Source of the DNA: Bacteroidota bacterium
GTDB lineage: Bacteria; Bacteroidota; Bacteroidia; Flavobacteriales; Crocinitomicaceae
Length of the DNA: 7,951 nucleotides
Assembly: GCA_029558435.1 (NCBI GenBank)
Contig: JAKQEZ010000386.1
Location: 1 to 7,951, forward strand
Reading direction: 5' to 3'
Under the pieces are notes generated by a model. The model saw nothing but the letters and a program-made list of their open reading frames with translations, did no database searches and had not been told where the DNA came from. This document shows, piece after piece, positions 5,473-7,951 of this stretch. A program made the translations under genes and the position numbers. The stretch's first letter is position 1, and each line of letters opens with the position of its first letter.

Positions 5473-7437
5473 CTACCTCACCACCGTCACAAACCCTTCT
5501 CTTGATAATTGATGCGGGTTTCCCCCTTTGGAGGGGGATAAAGGGGGAGGACTCGTTTCCATTTTCACACTATAAAAATACACGCCATCAGAAACGGTAG
5601 CATCTGCCGACCACAAATCGTTCATTCCTACGGTTAAATTTCCCGAGTAGGAAAACATTTTTTCTCCCCAACGGTTAACAATGACCAATTCACATTTCAC
5701 AGGTTGGTTGACAGTGATGCTAAAAACATCATTTACACCATCGTTGTTGGGTGAAAACACATTGGGAATACCAACAATTAAACTGTCATAAGCAATAACG
5801 GTTAATTGAGCGGTGTCTGCACATGAAAGATCGTTTTTCCAAGCAACCAATGTGATTTGATAACTACCCGATGTGTCTGCCACAAAAGAACTAAAAGGAT
5901 TTGGCTGCAACTCACCGTTTACAAACCATTGAAATTGCTGTGCATTCTGCGATGTATTGGTAATAGCAACTTCCAAAGGAGTGCTTCCACTTTGTGGAGT
6001 TGCCGTAAAATTGGCTATGGTATTGTTGACTGTACCAATTGTTATGAGTGTGTCTGCACTTTGACAACCAGATGCATTGGTATAAAAAACTGTGTAATTA
6101 CCAGCACCAAGCCCTGTAAGAATATTTCCTATAACACTTGTTGTATCACCATTTTCGGATACGGCAAATAGTTCATGTAAACCTGTGCCTATTGGAGAAA
6201 TAGTTCCTGTCATAGAATCACAAAGAGTAGGGTAAACAAAAATAGCTTGGAAAGTTGGACGCTCTATGACATTGATTCTTACAGGGCGAACAACCGAACA
6301 TGCTGAGCCTGTTGAAGTATCGTTGTTCCATATCCTTACCGTATAAAACATGGTGCTATCTGCCGTAAAAATGGGATTGGGGCAATTGGAGCAACTAAGA
6401 CCCGGTGCAGGGTTGGAGGATGTGGAACTAGTAGGCGAAAGCCACTCATAACTTTGCCCCCCCGAGGCATTTAACTGGATAGTTGCACCTTGACAAATGG
6501 TCGTGTCTTTGACAACAGAAACATCGAATGGTTGACAGGGGGAGGTGTAGGTGAGGAAGTAAGCGAGGTTAATACTTGTTGCATTTACAGGTTGATTCGG
6601 ATAATTAATATGAGTTAACTGAAAGTTACAAGAAGTTGCGTTGTTTTGAATATAACTCGAAACATCTGCTAATCCATCAGTTCCTCCCATTATAGCATCA
6701 GGTGTGTCATCATCTAATCCGAAGAGTTGATTGTTCTGATAATAAAAGTGACCTTTTACACCAGCATAATTCCATAAATTATTAATATTGTCGCTACCAC
6801 CAATAACTCCTAATAAATTAGAATTAAAAAACACTTGTTTAGAAGGAGGAGAACCCTCTTCAGAACGGTCACTATATATTGAGAAACCAACAGGTGTATT
6901 TGAACTAATAGGATTCAAAATATTAATATTATAAAATTCATTTCCTATTAAATTTTGATTATTTACAATAATACTAGTATTAAACACAGGTAATCCATTG
7001 TTTTCGTATGATATATATATATATGGAGCGAAAACACCTTCAAATGGAAAATATGGTTGTGCATCTATAGATATGTTAAATATGGAAGTTTGTAAAATAT
7101 TCAATTCATCTGTAATATCAATATAATGCAAATTGATCGGTGTAAAATTTGGATTCGTAATAGAAACAGAAGTTATTCTATTAAGTATATTGAATTTATA
7201 ATCAACTCCATTTATTGTAACATTTTCAGAAGTATACTTTCCACTACTATATGCAAAAATGTATGCTTTTCTTATTGTACTACCTGATTCAATATGTAGA
7301 TTAATAGTTCCGCCTCCTATTCCCATTCCTGTTGAAAATCCACCACCCGTTGCACCTCCTTTGAACAAATCTTGGTAAAAAACAACCTGACTGTATGTAC
7401 ATGAATAGATCAATATAAAGGCTACAATAAGTTTCAC
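5473..7437 (-). CDS. Secreted T9SS type B sorting domain (gliding-motility-associated CHU_C) surface protein
   Basis: A 654-residue surface or adhesin-like protein, probably exported by Sec and then the type IX secretion system. Residues 1-16 are a signal peptide (MKLIVAFILIYSCTYS|Q). The IYSC stretch is a poor lipobox, so a lipoprotein is unlikely. Residues 17-300 are an unrecognised, Asn/Ile-rich passenger that is Gly-rich at 27-43. Residues about 301-390 (DTTICQGATIQLNASGG) and 474-548 (NFTATPQSGSTPLEVAITN) look like Ig/PKD-type modules. The type B C-terminal domain covers about 558-654 (PNVFSPNNDGVNDVF, NRWGEKMF, SDGVYFYSV, closing strand GFVTVVR). The start is GTG: no in-frame ATG lies between it and the TAG at 7461-7459. 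A repeat is inserted at about residues 628-646. The 5' half is much more AT-rich than the 3' half. The function of the passenger is unknown. Confidence 0.87.
   Translation of the reverse strand: MKLIVAFILIYSCTYSQVVFYQDLFKGGATGGGFSTGMGIGGGTINLHIESGSTIRKAYIFAYSSGKYTSENVTINGVDYKFNILNRITSVSITNPNFTPINLHYIDITDELNILQTSIFNISIDAQPYFPFEGVFAPYIYISYENNGLPVFNTSIIVNNQNLIGNEFYNINILNPISSNTPVGFSIYSDRSEEGSPPSKQVFFNSNLLGVIGGSDNINNLWNYAGVKGHFYYQNNQLFGLDDDTPDAIMGGTDGLADVSSYIQNNATSCNFQLTHINYPNQPVNATSINLAYFLTYTSPCQPFDVSVVKDTTICQGATIQLNASGGQSYEWLSPTSSTSSNPAPGLSCSNCPNPIFTADSTMFYTVRIWNNDTSTGSACSVVRPVRINVIERPTFQAIFVYPTLCDSMTGTISPIGTGLHELFAVSENGDTTSVIGNILTGLGAGNYTVFYTNASGCQSADTLITIGTVNNTIANFTATPQSGSTPLEVAITNTSQNAQQFQWFVNGELQPNPFSSFVADTSGSYQITLVAWKNDLSCADTAQLTVIAYDSLIVGIPNVFSPNNDGVNDVFSITVNQPVKCELVIVNRWGEKMFSYSGNLTVGMNDLWSADATVSDGVYFYSVKMETSPPPLSPSKGGNPHQLSREGFVTVVR
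5519..5552. repeat. GC-rich palindromic repeat inside the sorting-domain coding region
   Basis: CCCCCTTTGGAGGGGG (5522-5537) is a near-palindrome (5 to 6 Watson-Crick pairs plus two possible G-T pairs), followed by ATAAAGGGGGAGG. Sequences of this type recur as short dispersed repeats in many Bacteroidota genomes (recalled, not checked here). It is out of character with the surrounding DNA, and in the protein it encodes a Pro/Ser/Gly-rich loop (SPPPLSPSKGGN) without breaking the frame. The wider inserted unit may reach to about 5500. Confidence 0.6.
6457..6463. repeat. Seven-base homopolymer (C7 on +, G7 in the coding strand)
   Basis: Seven consecutive C on the + strand read as GGGGGGG in the surface-protein gene and encode part of A-S-G-G-Q (around residues 325-328). 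Tracts of this type can slip during replication. A one-base change would frameshift the gene ahead of the PKD module and sorting domain. Confidence 0.7.
7011..7024. repeat. (AT)7 dinucleotide tract inside the surface-protein gene
   Basis: Fourteen bases of alternating AT encode the Y-I-Y-I segment near residues 139-142 of the passenger region. A gain or loss of one unit would shift the reading frame. Confidence 0.7.
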
Positions 7438-7482
7438 TTCAATAGTTATATGGTTATACTAAATATTTTGTACTAAAATACA

Positions 7483-7509
7483 AATTTTTTAGAACTTTTC
7501 TAAAAAATT
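7483..7509. promoter_or_regulatory. Perfect 12-bp AT-rich inverted repeat between the XRE gene and the surface-protein gene
   Basis: AATTTTTTAGAA (7483-7494) and its exact reverse complement TTCTAAAAAATT (7498-7509) are separated by CTT. It starts 8 bases beyond the XRE stop and lies about 46-72 bases upstream of the surface-protein GTG. It may be a weak terminator of the XRE transcript or an operator/leader element of the surface gene. Only two pairs per arm are G-C, so the RNA hairpin would be modest. No convincing TAnnTTTG promoter is seen in this 79-base gap. Confidence 0.5.
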
Positions 7510-7516
7510 ATTTCTT

Positions 7517-7822
7517 CTAACGTTTATTTCTTAAAAAATCAATTTCCTTCTCAAGATATTCTATTCTTTTTTCATATTGTTCTATTAATTTTTCTGGTAT
7601 TTGATTGATAAATTGCTCAAATTTACCTGATTGACTACAATTATTAAATATCAGGTTGTCATCAAAAGATGCTATGTCTGTTGGGGCTATTTCCAATATT
7701 TCGGAAATTTTTGTAAGCTTTTCCCAGTCCAATTTAGTTTCACTTGTTTCCAATTTACTGTACGCTCGTTGTGATATCCCCATTTGATTAGCAATGTATT
7801 CTTGTGAATATAGTAAGTTCAA
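7517..7822 (-). CDS. XRE-family helix-turn-helix protein, N-terminally short (possible pseudogene)
   Basis: The 101 residues hold helices 2-4 of an XRE/Cro-type DNA-binding domain: YSQEYIANQMG (5-15), ISQRAYSKLETSE (16-28, with the recognition helix) and LDWEKLTKISEILEI (31-45). A linker and a C-terminal coiled coil (about 76-101, EKLIEQYEKRIEYLEKEIDFL) follow, as in many small Bacteroidota XRE regulators. Family members normally begin with a first helix of about 12-15 residues (R-I-x-x-L-R type) before S-Q-E-Y, and here it is missing. The only start available is TTG at 7822-7820, and the codon just before it is TAA (7825-7823). The gene is therefore either 5'-truncated or mutated, or it makes a shortened domain. 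It sits upstream of the surface-protein gene on the same strand, 79 bases away, but a regulatory link is only a guess. The DNA is AT-rich. Confidence 0.65.
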   Translation of the reverse strand: MNLLYSQEYIANQMGISQRAYSKLETSETKLDWEKLTKISEILEIAPTDIASFDDNLIFNNCSQSGKFEQFINQIPEKLIEQYEKRIEYLEKEIDFLRNKR

Positions 7823-7951
7823 TTAGTAAATGCGACAAATGGTCATGAAATAATTAAATTTTTCAAATGAAAGGGCATAAAGCCCTCTCACCTGAATGGT
7901 AAAAAATTCATTATTTTGTGTCCTCGACCAAAAGTTGCAAAATTATGAGTC
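7823..7951. other. Right-edge intergenic DNA with a hairpin, no convincing gene
   Basis: A hairpin lies at 7868-7890: TGAAAGGGC and GCCCTCTCA form 8 pairs with one mismatch around the loop ATAAA. On the minus strand it is followed by a loosely T-rich stretch, so it could end a minus-strand transcript entering from the right. Further out, minus-strand TAATTTTG (7945-7938) matches a -7 box, but its -33 region would be outside the window. On the + strand an ATG at 7896 opens an 18-codon frame running off the edge, with no recognisable content. On the minus strand the XRE frame is open for 39 codons upstream of the TAA at 7825-7823, but the peptide does not resemble an HTH helix. Confidence 0.35.

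Noticed and set aside
5857..6171. 104-codon + strand frame opposite the surface-protein gene, rich in Cys and Thr
   Set aside because: It is antisense to the coding frame, with no start context or family resemblance. Its composition is explained by the repetitive Ser/Thr/Gly codons on the other strand.
7896..7951. Possible + strand gene start (ATG 7896) running off the right edge
   Set aside because: Only 18 codons are visible. They follow a stop codon directly, match no family I recognise, and have no promoter match.
1..7951. CRISPR array, tRNA, rRNA, insertion sequence or phage attachment site
   Set aside because: I saw no regularly spaced repeats, cloverleaf-like sequence, transposase or recombinase frame, or long direct repeats. 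The only repeats are the short ones listed.

Overview
The window looks like chromosomal DNA from a Bacteroidota bacterium, most likely Flavobacteriales or a relative. Three things point there. Base composition is moderately low in GC. One protein ends in a gliding-motility-type (T9SS type B, CHU_C) sorting domain. Several upstream regions carry the Bacteroidota promoter signature (TTG/TTTG, about 17-23 bases, then TAnnTTTG) and lack strong Shine-Dalgarno sites.

Layout from left to right: (1) 1-203 holds the end of an open frame entering from the left edge, a short GC-rich stretch that may be a dispersed-repeat remnant, and a promoter. (2) A TonB-dependent outer-membrane receptor on the + strand (256-2163) ends at a strong bidirectional terminator. 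(3) The minus-strand pair phoH-purC (4174-2234) is only 6 bases apart and so is probably one transcript: a PhoH-family ATPase followed by SAICAR synthase of purine synthesis. (4) A compact divergent promoter region (4175-4277) separates phoH from a plus-strand pair. (5) That pair (4278-5449) is a divergent DUF62/SAM-hydrolase-family protein whose stop overlaps the start of a small ABM-fold monooxygenase-like protein (ATGA). (6) A 654-residue secreted T9SS type B surface protein is on the minus strand (7437-5473). A GC-rich palindromic repeat is built in-frame into its sorting domain, and its 5' half is clearly more AT-rich than its 3' half. (7) A small XRE-type HTH protein on the minus strand (7822-7517) lacks its first helix and is preceded directly by an in-frame stop. 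(8) The right edge (7823-7951) holds a hairpin and no convincing gene.

Region 256-5449 reads as ordinary core genome: nutrient uptake, purine synthesis, RNA/ribosome-related ATPase and a conserved SAM-family neighbour. Region 5473-7951 looks accessory: a mosaic surface protein, a repeat insertion, simple-sequence tracts, an AT-rich block and a broken or unusual regulator. I found no complete novel defence or mobile system. The most unusual items are the symmetric divergent promoter, the repeat inside the sorting domain, the missing catalytic residues in the SAM-hydrolase homologue and the mosaic surface gene.
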